This document shows, piece after piece, positions 41,201-47,343 of a stretch of DNA of 47,343 nt. The position numbers were made by a program, and so were the translations under genes. The stretch is from the IMG/VR virus record IMGVR_UViG_3300033182_000361, positions 1 to 47,343 of that record; one strand, given 5' to 3'. Below the pieces are notes generated by a model, which saw nothing but the letters and a program-made list of their open reading frames with translations, had not been told where the DNA came from and did not search any database. Source of the stretch: a virus. The stretch's first letter is position 1. Every line of letters begins with the position of its first letter.

Positions 41201-41891
41201 CGTTAGGTTGTGCTCCGTAAGGATTGGTGCCGATAGCAACATAAGATGCACCTCTAAACTCTACAACATCACCCTTTTGATATCGGGCAACAGCATCGTA
41301 GAGACCTTCGTTGGTAAATCCAGCGGAGAACGAAGCAAACTTATTGGCAGGAGGATAGAAAGCATCAGAACCGATACCTGCAGTATCATGCAGAGAAGAA
41401 GATACTCCAGCGGCAGTCAGGTCAGATGCAACTTGGAAGGGAGAAGTACAACGCCATTCTTGACCACCGTAGGTAACAACATCGTTGATACCGTAGTAGG
41501 TGTCAGTGGCAAAGGCACCTCTAAAGTTCAGACCCTCGGAATACAGTTCCCAATACGCGGGGAAGTCTGCAGAGTACCAGTTACTCTGGATACCAGTCGA
41601 AGTGTGCTGTGCGGTACAGATATATTGATTACCGCCTTCCTTGACGATATCGTTTACAACATATCCAGTATTTGTCGCCCACTCACCAGCAAAATTCTGA
41701 CCCTCGGTGTGGAGGGACCAGTTTGCACTATCGTTGGGGAATCCAGTTGCCGAAGCATCCGATGTGTGGTTGCCAGTACATACATAAGAGCTGGCACCGT
41801 ATCTAACGATGTCATCAATTACATATGCAGTAGAAGCAGCCCAGGCTCCGCGCCAGTTAAACTTCAGTCTGCCAAGTCTAAATTCTGCCAT
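38232..41891 (-). CDS. tail fibre with carbohydrate-module repeats and beta-helix
   Basis: 1219 residues. The first 370 residues hold six repeats of the type W-g-W----Y-i-DiV-YGGs-Y-C (GAWAASTAYVIDDIVRYGAS, GEWATNTGYVVNDIVKEGGN, GAFATDTYYGINDVVTYGGQ and weaker ones), like ChtBD3/CBM5-12 sugar modules. A probable right-handed beta-helix fills residues 420-900 (YIKDCTAFSDICTDGTGHGG, GVGFWLEDDALAEVVSCFTY). The C-terminus has VSSGTTLSNYQQAF and ends in GTQGWRIITV. No endosialidase or autocleavage motif seen. Likely distal or long tail fibre. Confidence 0.75.
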   Translation of the reverse strand: MAEFRLGRLKFNWRGAWAASTAYVIDDIVRYGASSYVCTGNHTSDASATGFPNDSANWSLHTEGQNFAGEWATNTGYVVNDIVKEGGNQYICTAQHTSTGIQSNWYSADFPAYWELYSEGLNFRGAFATDTYYGINDVVTYGGQEWRCTSPFQVASDLTAAGVSSSLHDTAGIGSDAFYPPANKFASFSAGFTNEGLYDAVARYQKGDVVEFRGASYVAIGTNPYGAQPNENPTEWRLIVGGIGTAGGSTYDPGSQYSRGQIVTLGGNTYIADDLLINNDKRPVGNGITQTDTGINGWSLLNRGFNWRSTWSGSNVYEIGDVAEYSSSAYISIASSNINVQPGTAATMWAAFAIGDSAALLTTKGDLLTRDGTGPTRQGIGTQGTYLRVSANDEIEWQYPGLRTKVYFVDAQQGSDSNTGLTPDNAWGTIAYASTAGQRRRDITNFVYDETSGVATVTAASHGLFPNGQVKLSGIAFTCGAAHAGVTTTIFPDGTQGFFFKVDSVTDSNTFVTNVGISTIAHTYVSGGEVTDVSPIILKLSAGVFSEQLPITLPKNFSIAGDVLRGTTIEPAAGLSTDGLRPNSRQTMFFVSDATTVQAITLRGLQGFDYDVNDPFVTDKWQNKTGVGSTACGVYFRLNPDTPILERSPYIKDCTAFSDICTDGTGHGGAIGVYIEGGVHEGKPEGSGAKSMVFDAFTNIHSGGVGFWLEDDALAEVVSCFTYYCAFGYVSDDGSEIRSLSGNNSYGDYGAIAVGFSTLEVARTGRLYGDKMTTVVGTYVGDLSVGATMRGTESGARAVLTNDQSASDAIYFKYNSGFGNPDGANGAVGVGTTVFTPGEYVELDSVGAGATGYFRIGTGSNAVSGQKDALFEVVGLTTTPIVGDALGFSTVGLGYSDSNTYIIRTVTGYDSGTGRATLTIAPAKASAPSSLDDQEFTMRTKFSKVRLTGHDFLLIGTGNTAQTNYPDVDENTAAQGNETNIVNSGKIFYVSTDQGGNFRVGEYFSVNQLTGAATLDASAFNLSGLTELRLGAIGGQIGEAINEFSSDETMGGNSNQACPTEKAVRGFLTRAKMDGTSGILVPPRGTQATRPTGDDLHEGGLRYDTDANIFEFYNGSNWVPVGNFANVDVSSGTTLSNYQQAFCNTSGGGFTVNLPSSPTKGDRVRIFDVANTFDSNALTISPNGGRIMGSTANLTVTTEGAAFELVYYDGTQGWRIITV

Positions 41892-41903
41892 TGTAGGTTC
41901 TCG

Positions 41904-42254
41904 TTAAACAGGTCCAGGGTATGAATAGGTGCCGTTGACTTGAAGAGTTAGATACCCATCAGAGTCTAGGTAATAAAAAAGGTTTCGCCTGTCAAAGCGT
42001 ATCTGTTGATATTTATCTTGCGGGTTATTGGCAAGTGCTTTTTGTTCGGTTGTCTCTTCAACATAATCATCATAATCACCGAACTCTTCTACTTGAGTTC
42101 CGTCGAGACGGTACGGATCAAAGGTTTCCGTTGTTGATGCAGCACTTACTTTGGTGAACCAAAGCATGTCGTCTTCATCTCTTCTCAGAGCATACACATA
42201 ATAACCTGTAGAATCTTTAGGTTCAAAATGTGCGTTACTTAAAGTGAGTGCCAT
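41904..42254 (-). CDS. fibre-region structural protein
   Basis: 116 residues: STGYYVYALRRDEDDMLWFT, KVSAASTTETFDPYRLDGTQ, then LFYYLDSDGYLTLQVNGTYS. Beta-rich and acidic, starting within the stop of the 156-residue gene and 12 bases before the long fibre. This position suggests an attachment or virion protein. Function unknown. Confidence 0.7.
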   Translation of the reverse strand: MALTLSNAHFEPKDSTGYYVYALRRDEDDMLWFTKVSAASTTETFDPYRLDGTQVEEFGDYDDYVEETTEQKALANNPQDKYQQIRFDRRNLFYYLDSDGYLTLQVNGTYSYPGPV

Positions 42255-42724
42255 TAGCTAATGATTCTCCAATAACTACCTGTCCACAAGAACATAACAG
42301 TCACGCCCGAAACATCTAAGTTTACAGGACCATCATCAATGTTGCCAATAGCATCTTTAAATTGATGCGAAGCTGAGGTCAATATAACATTATTTATATT
42401 CCAGTTTTGTCCGCCATCCGCAATCTCAATGCTGTCTCCAATAGTGAGATTGACGATTGGCATTGTCGCATTAACAATGCCGTTAGTTGTATTGATAAGG
42501 TATCTTTTATTAACAACCAACTGAGTCGTAAGTGGACCATCAATCTGTGCGAAAACGGGAGTAGCACCAGTTGCCGCAGAAGCAACAGTTTCTACATTAT
42601 CACCGACTCGAACATAGATTTTCTGGTCAACTATATTAATCGCCATTTCGCCATCTTCTAGGTCACTGAGACCAGGAATTTGACCTTGCGTTAGACTTCG
42701 TTTTGGTTTAATGCGAGTAGGCAT
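42254..42724 (-). CDS. fibre or baseplate attachment protein
   Basis: 156 residues. The start MPTRIKPKRSLTQGQIPGLS, then LEDGEMAINIVDQKIYVRVG, is a motif recurring at the N-termini of T4-like cyanophage fibre proteins (rKRS-tqg-iP-l-dL--GEmaiNi-D-KiYv). C-terminal SASHQFKDAIGNIDDG and FLWTGSYWRIIS are beta-rich. Probably connects the fibre to the baseplate. Confidence 0.7.
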   Translation of the reverse strand: MPTRIKPKRSLTQGQIPGLSDLEDGEMAINIVDQKIYVRVGDNVETVASAATGATPVFAQIDGPLTTQLVVNKRYLINTTNGIVNATMPIVNLTIGDSIEIADGGQNWNINNVILTSASHQFKDAIGNIDDGPVNLDVSGVTVMFLWTGSYWRIIS

Positions 42725-42752
42725 TACGACAAAAAGAAAATGAGCTTCTTAG

Positions 42753-42759
42753 TATTTAT
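42753..42759 (-). promoter_or_regulatory. late promoter for fibre operon
   Basis: ATAAATA on the minus strand at the stop of the upstream oxygenase, 29 bases before the 156-residue gene; it can drive 42724 to 38232. Confidence 0.6.
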
Positions 42760-43244
42760 CAGAAGTAACTTACCGATAAAACAATCCTTACCTTTTGATC
42801 GGTACAGGTTGTGCTTCGATGTGGAGTCGATCCATCAAACAACACGACTCTATTCTCTACACTTTCAACCTTAGTCCCATCCTCAAATCCAGTATATCCA
42901 TCACAAGTATTAAAATATAACACTGCAGTCTTGTGAGGATACTTATAATCCTCATGAAGATCGTGCTCGATAAACTTTCCGATGTTAGGATACAAGTTTA
43001 CTCTTGCACGAATCAAAGACTTAATATTTAAATGCTTTACCAACAGATCATCAATCTCATTCATGAAAGAACTCTGTGGTTCAAATCTATCATATAATCT
43101 ATGAGTGAAAAAGAAATGATCATCATTCATTTCACCGAGGTTAGCAACTTCTTGGCAAAAAATCCAAGGAAATTGAGTGCTAAAGACACAATTTTTTAGA
43201 TGCTCAAAGTAGTCCCTAGGAAGGAACTCATCGATCACTTTCAT
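42759..43244 (-). CDS. 2OG-Fe(II) oxygenase-like protein
   Basis: 161 residues from MKVIDEFLPRDYFEHLKNCV (an ATG three codons earlier is possible; the longest frame starts inside the next gene). H97-E-D99, distal H142 (STPHRSTT) and R153 fit the fold. YTGFEDGTKVESVENRVVLF links it to the paralogue at 1417-1902. Coupled with the oxygenase upstream by 17 bases of overlap. Confidence 0.75.
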   Translation of the reverse strand: MKVIDEFLPRDYFEHLKNCVFSTQFPWIFCQEVANLGEMNDDHFFFTHRLYDRFEPQSSFMNEIDDLLVKHLNIKSLIRARVNLYPNIGKFIEHDLHEDYKYPHKTAVLYFNTCDGYTGFEDGTKVESVENRVVLFDGSTPHRSTTCTDQKVRIVLSVSYF

Positions 43245-43827
43245 AGTACTCATAGAGATTAAATGCGATTGAATATCTTGGGAAGTCTGAACGATTAACA
43301 CCAACACTATGTTGGAAAGAGGAAGGGAACAAAAGCATCAACCCGTCAGTAGGTTGGAGCGACATATCTGTATGTTGTATGAGAGACAGATTATGGTAGT
43401 CGTGATGCATGAATTGAATATCTCCCGAGTCTTCGGGAACATCAATATAAAGAACACCCGCAAGTATGGATCCAGGATGAGTGTGAGCTGTGTTGTATGA
43501 CCCCTTGTAATTTATATTGAACCACATGTTAGAGAGTCTGGGAATGCAATTGATATTGCTATCTTCATTCTTTTTAAACTCATCAACTAAGTCAAGTATT
43601 CTTTCGCTCATGTAGTTCAAAAAAGGAGAAAAACTTTTCTCCTTATAAAAATCATCTGGACTTTGATATCCGTTTACATTACTTCTATAATTTTGCTGAT
43701 AGACTTTTGAATAGTTGTCCATCCAATTTACGAATTCATCTTTGATTTGATAAAAGTTTTTATCGGATGAACTTGCCATAACATATGGCAAGACAACATC
43801 AGAGTCTATACTTTCATACTCAATCAC
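43228..43827 (-). CDS. 2OG-Fe(II) oxygenase-like protein (TIGR02466 type)
   Basis: 199 residues when started at the GTG that overlaps the stop of the upstream gene (GTGA). HTHPGSILAGVLYIDVPEDS gives the metal His pair and strand, LLFPSSFQHSVGVNRSDFPR gives the distal His and Arg. MWFNINYKGSYN matches the family N-terminal part. With the downstream gene it forms a second oxygenase pair near tail-fibre genes. Confidence 0.78.
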   Translation of the reverse strand: MIEYESIDSDVVLPYVMASSSDKNFYQIKDEFVNWMDNYSKVYQQNYRSNVNGYQSPDDFYKEKSFSPFLNYMSERILDLVDEFKKNEDSNINCIPRLSNMWFNINYKGSYNTAHTHPGSILAGVLYIDVPEDSGDIQFMHHDYHNLSLIQHTDMSLQPTDGLMLLFPSSFQHSVGVNRSDFPRYSIAFNLYEYYESDR

Positions 43828-44495
43828 TTGATAAATCCCTCCGCTTCTAACCACTTACGGGTGAGAGGTGTTGGGGGATAGACTTCCCACATGTTACCAG
43901 CGGCACATGCCTCCAGTGCTGCTTGAGTCATACCCTCAGTCTTGCCTGCCCAGGTTGCCTCTGCTTCCCACGGCACAGCTGACTTAGGATATGTCCGCTC
44001 TACCATCTCACGCCACATCTTAGGAACATCTTCCTCGGGTTTAATAATAGCAATGATAGAGTTGTCGATGGTGCCTGCCATACAATCTTGAGCAGCATGC
44101 CAACCCTCATGACGCATGACTGTCATCAGGACATGAGGGCGATGCATGTATGCTTTATTGAGATAGAAGTTATTACTAACAGTATGATAAACTCCACGGT
44201 GGCCAACTGGGAAGTACTTCTGATCGGCAAGATATACTTTCACACCAATCTGTTTTAGTGACGCGAGCATATTATTAAACTCTTGCGTCACTGAAGTGAA
44301 CTCTTCCATGTTCTTATAGTTAGAACTGATGTCCAACATGCTGAACACTTCTTCTACACCATCAGTACACTCTCTTAAGATCATACACCCCAAAGAATCG
44401 TAAGTGTTGTATCCTTTGGTGGGTTCTGCATTCAAGGGAACAGTCATCCCATGAGCAGCGCCGATGAGTAAACCAGCGAGAATAGCATTTTTCAT
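43824..44495 (-). CDS. exported HEGWH putative metallopeptidase
   Basis: 223 residues. N-terminal MKNAILAGLLIGAAHGMTVP is a possible signal peptide. VLMTVMRHEGWHAAQDCMAG carries HExxH in the form H-E-G-W-H, a zinc-metallopeptidase motif, with possible third ligand in PWEAEATWAGKTEGM. Several Cys (GCMILREC). No catalytic proof. ATGA overlap with the 91-residue gene upstream; its stop overlaps the oxygenase start. Could act on host envelope or virion proteins. Confidence 0.65.
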   Translation of the reverse strand: MKNAILAGLLIGAAHGMTVPLNAEPTKGYNTYDSLGCMILRECTDGVEEVFSMLDISSNYKNMEEFTSVTQEFNNMLASLKQIGVKVYLADQKYFPVGHRGVYHTVSNNFYLNKAYMHRPHVLMTVMRHEGWHAAQDCMAGTIDNSIIAIIKPEEDVPKMWREMVERTYPKSAVPWEAEATWAGKTEGMTQAALEACAAGNMWEVYPPTPLTRKWLEAEGFIK

Positions 44496-44767
44496 ACTCT
44501 AAAATGAATAAGTTCTGATTCGGGTAGTGATTGTTGGATGTCAAGTTCTTGCCCCTTTACTCTGATCTTGCCAGCAGGGAGTCCTTGTTGACCAGGCAAC
44601 TGCTTATCAACAGTAGCAGTGACATCAATTACTTGATCTTGTAGATACTTATTCTTTCTATAAGTTCTATTGGGACGCATGGAACAAAGATTCATAGCGT
44701 CCCTTTCCCATCCACAGTCTGCAATCTTTTGTCCGTCTTCATAGACAGACCAGAATTCTTGTTGCAT
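44492..44767 (-). CDS. small conserved protein
   Basis: 91 residues, MQQEFWSVYEDGQKIADCGW at the start and LPESELIHFRV at the end. Its start codon comes directly after the T-run of an intrinsic terminator, with no Shine-Dalgarno, an odd arrangement. Coupled to the HEGWH protein gene by ATGA. Function unknown. Confidence 0.6.
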   Translation of the reverse strand: MQQEFWSVYEDGQKIADCGWERDAMNLCSMRPNRTYRKNKYLQDQVIDVTATVDKQLPGQQGLPAGKIRVKGQELDIQQSLPESELIHFRV

Positions 44768-44791
44768 AAAAAAGAAGGGTGTATACCCTTC
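44768..44791 (-). terminator. terminator abutting a start codon
   Basis: AGAAGGGT-ATAC-ACCCTTCT then TTTTTT on the minus strand, ending at the ATG of the 91-residue gene and 15 bases after the stop at 44807. Confidence 0.85.
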
Positions 44792-44806
44792 TAATTATAA
44801 CACAAA

Positions 44807-44995
44807 TCAGAGTGCGTTGCCCCTCGTCAATTCATCAAGGTAATCTTTGGATGCGATGTGAGGAGTATATCCAGGATAAAACTGTTTAACAATAGAACCA
44901 ATACCCATAGCAGTAATGGCACTATCACAAAGAACCCAGACTTCTTTCTTGTCTTCTAAAACAATATGCTGAAATGGAAACTTAGTCTTCTTCAT
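44807..44995 (-). CDS. small conserved protein
   Basis: 62 residues: MKKTKFPFQHIVLEDKKEVW, VLCDSAITAMGIGSIVKQFY. Overlaps the 186-residue gene stop by 14 bases; followed by a terminator. No domain recognised. Confidence 0.65.
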   Translation of the reverse strand: MKKTKFPFQHIVLEDKKEVWVLCDSAITAMGIGSIVKQFYPGYTPHIASKDYLDELTRGNAL

Positions 44996-45542
44996 AAGTA
45001 AATGTTTTGTTTTTCACTTTGGTATCAAATTCACCAGTGCGTCCTGGTTTCATCTTCCCCACTTTAACATTCTTACCCTTACCTGGCCAAGATGTTTTGG
45101 AAGTTCCTTTGAGTGTAGCAGATCCACCTTTCTTGCGTTGGATTAAAACTGAGTCCTGATCATCTTTGCTTGAACCTGATTTTACATTCTTTTTGTGCTT
45201 AAGTCCACCCTCTGTGCCCAGTTTCTCAACTGTCTTCTTGAACTTCCTCTTGCCCATCTTGCCTGAGGAAACTACATGAGATTTCTCTCCCACCTTTTTC
45301 TCCTGAGGTGTTCCAGGATTCTCTGTGTATCTTCCCGAAACCTTTGTAGGACCAGGAAGACCAGCACCACGAATCCTTCTTTCAGTTCTCTTGCTTCTTT
45401 CCTTATTTTCTTTGGACGATTTATCTCCTCTTTGTCCAGACAGGATAGCCATTCCACCTTTCTGTGACTTAGAACGAATTCTATTCAGTGATGTTTCCTG
45501 AATATTATAGCATTCAGTCATAAATTCTTGGAATGTCTTCAT
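44982..45542 (-). CDS. very basic protein, possible virion internal protein
   Basis: 186 residues, over a quarter Lys/Arg, with long runs rich in K, G, S (GKMGKRKFKKTVEKLGTEGG, GTSKTSWPGKGKNVKVGKMK). N-terminal MKTFQEFMTECYNIQE resembles the short helical leaders of T4-like head-internal proteins that are cut by the prohead protease. Low complexity suggests DNA binding. Late promoter and three-copy terminator cassette upstream. Role inferred. Confidence 0.65.
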   Translation of the reverse strand: MKTFQEFMTECYNIQETSLNRIRSKSQKGGMAILSGQRGDKSSKENKERSKRTERRIRGAGLPGPTKVSGRYTENPGTPQEKKVGEKSHVVSSGKMGKRKFKKTVEKLGTEGGLKHKKNVKSGSSKDDQDSVLIQRKKGGSATLKGTSKTSWPGKGKNVKVGKMKPGRTGEFDTKVKNKTFTYEED

Positions 45543-45565
45543 CGTCGTCTAAAAATCCTTCATAT

Positions 45566-45572
45566 TATTTAT
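45566..45572 (-). promoter_or_regulatory. late promoter
   Basis: ATAAATA on the minus strand, 24 bases before the basic-protein gene, just behind terminator cassette copy 1. Confidence 0.6.
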
Positions 45573-45580
45573 GCCATACA

Positions 45581-45627
45581 ATAAAAAACCGTCCCTGTGA
45601 AGAGACGGTGGACACTTTGGGAAGTGG
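45581..45627 (-). terminator. terminator cassette, copy 1
   Basis: Minus strand CCACTTCCCAAAGTG hairpin, then CCGTCTCT-TCAC-AGGGACGG, then TTTTTTATT. One of three near-identical copies (also 46423-46469 and 47138-47175); follows the TAA of the 254-residue gene at once. Confidence 0.88.
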
Positions 45628-45628
45628 T

Positions 45629-46393
45629 TTATTCATTCTTTAAGTGTGTTGGATACACTTTTGTTGCTGTTTTATCAAAACCTCTAGAAGAAACATTAAC
45701 TTTTCCACCACGATTTCTAGATTTCCAATTTACACCAGATCCTTTTGGTTCAACTCTTTCAAGTTTAGTTACCATTTGTTCTTGTATAATTTCTTCTTGT
45801 TTTACAACACAATAATCTCTTTCTTTAATCCATGATGGAATATCAAATGAAACATAATCAAATTGCCAGTACATTCTATCAAAAATTGGTTTCCAATATG
45901 TTTCTGCAGATGGACGATCTCCCATTTTTTGATGTGTTATTTCATAGGCTTCATCTTCAATAGAACGATAAACATCACGAAGTTCACGAAGTTGATCTTG
46001 AATTTCTAGCATACCTCCTTTTTGTTTGCGAATTCGTTTTCCTTCTGCTTTTGTTTTAGCACGATTAGCACGATCCTTTTCTTCTTCAAATAATTTTTCC
46101 AAAAGATTTATCTTATTTCGCAATTCAGTCCCATTTATATTTTTCTCTTTAAAGAGTTTTGTTTTTGTTCTAGACACAAGTCCATTATATTTTTTTTCAT
46201 AAACTTTAACTGCTTCAATATAACCTCTAGATGCAGGATCAAGTGCCATGAACCGATCATCTGGATGACTGTGATCTAGAAGATCATGCCATCCATAACA
46301 AGCATATATACCTTGAGATGCACCTTCAATACACATTCTAGTATATGAAGAAAATTCAACTCTGTAAGTTCTTTTAGTTGTTGTGTGAGACAT
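45629..46393 (-). CDS. protein of unknown function, coiled-coil
   Basis: 254 residues from MSHTTTKRTYRVEFSSYTRM; the longer frame starts at a TTG. Middle is a charged helix (EEKDRANRAKTKAEGKRIRK). Also YACYGWHDLLDHSHPDDRFM and YWQFDYVSFDIPSWIKERDY. No ribosome site is seen before the ATG (ACTATAATA), and the codon choice is more A/T-rich than neighbours, which hints at recent gain. Flanked by two copies of the terminator cassette. Not recognised. Confidence 0.65.
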   Translation of the reverse strand: MSHTTTKRTYRVEFSSYTRMCIEGASQGIYACYGWHDLLDHSHPDDRFMALDPASRGYIEAVKVYEKKYNGLVSRTKTKLFKEKNINGTELRNKINLLEKLFEEEKDRANRAKTKAEGKRIRKQKGGMLEIQDQLRELRDVYRSIEDEAYEITHQKMGDRPSAETYWKPIFDRMYWQFDYVSFDIPSWIKERDYCVVKQEEIIQEQMVTKLERVEPKGSGVNWKSRNRGGKVNVSSRGFDKTATKVYPTHLKNE

Positions 46394-46422
46394 TATTATA
46401 GTGTATATGAAGTCATTATACA

Positions 46423-46469
46423 ATAAAAAACCGCCCCTGTGAAGAGACGGTGGACACTTTGAGAAGTGG
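46423..46469 (-). terminator. terminator cassette, copy 2
   Basis: Same two-hairpin element as at 45581-45627 with two base changes (GGGGCGG, TCTC), ending in TTTTTTATT. Separates the 254- and 202-residue genes. Confidence 0.85.
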
Positions 46470-46471
46470 AC

Positions 46472-46498
46472 TCATCCAATAATACTCTCTCTCCAATC
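46472..46498 (-). pseudogene. possible remnant of a paralogous gene end
   Basis: Directly after the stop of the 202-residue gene and in another frame, the minus strand reads DWRESIIG-stop. This matches EEWRESIVDE inside that gene, with 22 of about 25 bases alike. It looks like the tail of a decayed paralogue left beside the terminator. Short, so chance cannot be excluded. Confidence 0.4.
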
Positions 46499-46499
46499 G

Positions 46500-47108
46500 T
46501 CAATCTTTTTCACCATCTTTTCTACCCATATTTTTCCACTGACCATCTACCTTTTTCCACTTATATTGAGAAGGTGAATATCTACCCATTGCCAGTCTTC
46601 TATGTTTTTCATCTTGAGTTTCTGGTCTTCCTCTTTCTTTATCCGCTTTACGCTGTTGTGATTCTCTTGAGAGAGCACTTAGACTTGTTCTTCTACCTTC
46701 ATTAATAGTTTCATCAACAATACTCTCTCTCCATTCTTCACTCATATTGAGCATAATGCCTTCTGCACTCTCAACAGTATCAGCATATCCTTCATCAAGA
46801 AGATGTGAGAGGACAATATCATAAACAGATACTTCTTCTTTTCTCAGCATATTTCTAGATGCTACTTCTCGGGATTTATTAAATGCCTTACGACCTTTCT
46901 CTAACTTTTCTACACCGTCTGTACTCTTTCTAGAAGATTTTGGTAGTGGAGTCAATGGTTTAGGTTTCTTAAATTCACCACTCATTCTTGTGACTTTGCT
47001 TTTCCTACCATCATTGAACTTGACATACTCTGCTTCATCAAGTTGCTGTTGATTTTCAACAACTTCTAAATATGCTTCTTGAAGACTACGGAGTTCGTTG
47101 GGATTCAT
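46500..47108 (-). CDS. cyanophage-type protein with LLDEGYAD/SEEWRES motif
   Basis: 202 residues. N-terminal MNPNELRSLQEAYLEVVENQ is an amphipathic leader like those of T4-like head-internal proteins. The middle is basic. YDIVLSHLLDEGYADTVESA followed by GIMLNMSEEWRESIVDE is a motif repeated in several proteins of T4-like cyanophages. The C-terminus is basic (KWKKVDGQWKNMGRKDG). Late promoter 22 bases upstream. Virion location inferred. Confidence 0.65.
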   Translation of the reverse strand: MNPNELRSLQEAYLEVVENQQQLDEAEYVKFNDGRKSKVTRMSGEFKKPKPLTPLPKSSRKSTDGVEKLEKGRKAFNKSREVASRNMLRKEEVSVYDIVLSHLLDEGYADTVESAEGIMLNMSEEWRESIVDETINEGRRTSLSALSRESQQRKADKERGRPETQDEKHRRLAMGRYSPSQYKWKKVDGQWKNMGRKDGEKD

Positions 47109-47129
47109 TTTTTTTAACTTCCATAGATT

Positions 47130-47137
47130 TATTTATA
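47130..47137 (-). promoter_or_regulatory. late promoter
   Basis: TATAAATA on the minus strand, the exact T4 late consensus, 22 bases before the 202-residue gene. It begins directly at the end of the T-run of terminator cassette copy 3. Confidence 0.75.
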
Positions 47138-47175
47138 AAAAAACCGTCCCTGTAAAGAGACGGTTTGGGAAGTGG
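47138..47175 (-). terminator. terminator cassette, copy 3
   Basis: CCACTTCCC, then CCGTCTCT-TTAC-AGGGACGG and TTTTTTT on the minus strand. Compared with the other copies about ten bases between the two parts are missing. Follows the TAA of the partial gene at once. Confidence 0.85.
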
Positions 47176-47176
47176 T

Positions 47177-47343
47177 TTACTTAGAAAGTTTTCTGGCAAC
47201 TCTACCTGCAACTTTACCAGCAGCACGGGCAGCTTTTACTGCAAGTGATTTTCTTTTACTGGTTGTGCTGGTTGACTCAGATTTCTTTGGTTCTTCTTTC
47301 TTTTTAGATTTTAATTTTGGATCTAAACTATATGCTCTTGGTC
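47177..47343 (-). CDS. C-terminus of a very basic protein (partial)
   Basis: The 5' end lies beyond the window. The visible 54 residues are Lys/Ala-rich: KLKSKKKEEPKK, then STSTTSKRKS and AVKAARAAGKVAGRVARKLS. The composition resembles histone H1-like tails and suggests DNA binding or a head-internal protein. Function unknown. Confidence 0.6.
   Translation of the reverse strand, partial: PRAYSLDPKLKSKKKEEPKKSESTSTTSKRKSLAVKAARAAGKVAGRVARKLSK

Noticed and set aside
38601-41924. Long plus-strand frames (410 and 472 codons)
   Set aside because: Antisense shadows of the 1219-residue fibre; low-complexity Ser/Thr/Arg and no initiation signals.
1-47343. CRISPR arrays, insertion sequences, integrase or attachment sites
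   Set aside because: None seen: no regularly spaced repeats, transposase motifs or integrase-like ORF.

Overview
The window is part of the genome of a T4-like myovirus that infects marine picocyanobacteria (Synechococcus or Prochlorococcus). The evidence is a T4 baseplate and tail set (gp5, gp27, gp51, gp26, gp54, gp48, gp53), the T4 proteins gp4, gp32 and gp33, T4-type late promoters (ATAAATA or CTAAATA), and typical cyanophage auxiliary genes: talC transaldolase, phoH, thyX, glutaredoxin, a carbamoyltransferase, DUF1825-like and DUF4278-like proteins, and many 2OG-Fe(II) oxygenases. Genes are packed tightly with ATGA-type or longer overlaps. Nearly all are on the minus strand, so transcription runs right to left. 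The exceptions are gp4-orf-gp48-gp53 and one sugar epimerase.

Layout from left to right. 1-2900: a cut-off exported protein, two paralogous exported beta-rich proteins, a short tRNA with a UAA anticodon, a 2OG oxygenase, a Phd/YefM-like small protein, talC and a small conserved protein. 2930-12960: one long late operon for the tail spike, baseplate hub and tape-measure-like proteins. 12980-15300: the plus-strand block gp4-orf-gp48-gp53. 15300-23300: the replication and expression region (gp32, DUF1825-like, gp33, a PD-(D/E)XK nuclease, phoH, thyX and small proteins). It includes an early promoter followed by a glutamine-II/downstream-peptide-type RNA ahead of a chain of tiny ORFs. 23270-29300: two 2OG oxygenases and a 1645-residue fibre-like protein with an intact subtilisin (S8) domain. 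29370-34750: a sugar island with HldD-like epimerase, cupin, HAD phosphatase, HldE-kinase-like and HldE-adenylyltransferase-like proteins, a NodU-type carbamoyltransferase and a GT9/heptosyltransferase-like protein. 34780-43830: host-recognition genes, comprising a 1219-residue fibre, two nearly identical Cys/Gly-rich adhesin-like paralogues with a tail-fibre-chaperone-like gene between them, fibre accessory proteins and three more 2OG oxygenases. 43820-47343: a HEGWH putative metallopeptidase, small proteins and basic proteins separated by three copies of one terminator cassette.

How the parts may work together. Early sigma70-like promoters (TTGACA-18-TATAAT for gp32, TTGCAT-17-TATAAT for the small-ORF cluster) give way to gp33-dependent late promoters that drive structural genes. 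Near gp32 a late promoter is nested in the gp32 terminator. The sugar island encodes most of an ADP-heptose route plus a possible transferase, and talC could feed or drain sedoheptulose-7-phosphate, its precursor. The most unusual candidates are the ADP-heptose/carbamoyl island, the riboswitch-like RNA whose second copy appears split by a 59-codon ORF, the twin Cys-rich adhesin locus, the subtilisin-bearing fibre, and seven 2OG oxygenases in 47 kb. Family assignments are by reading motifs only; no database search was run.
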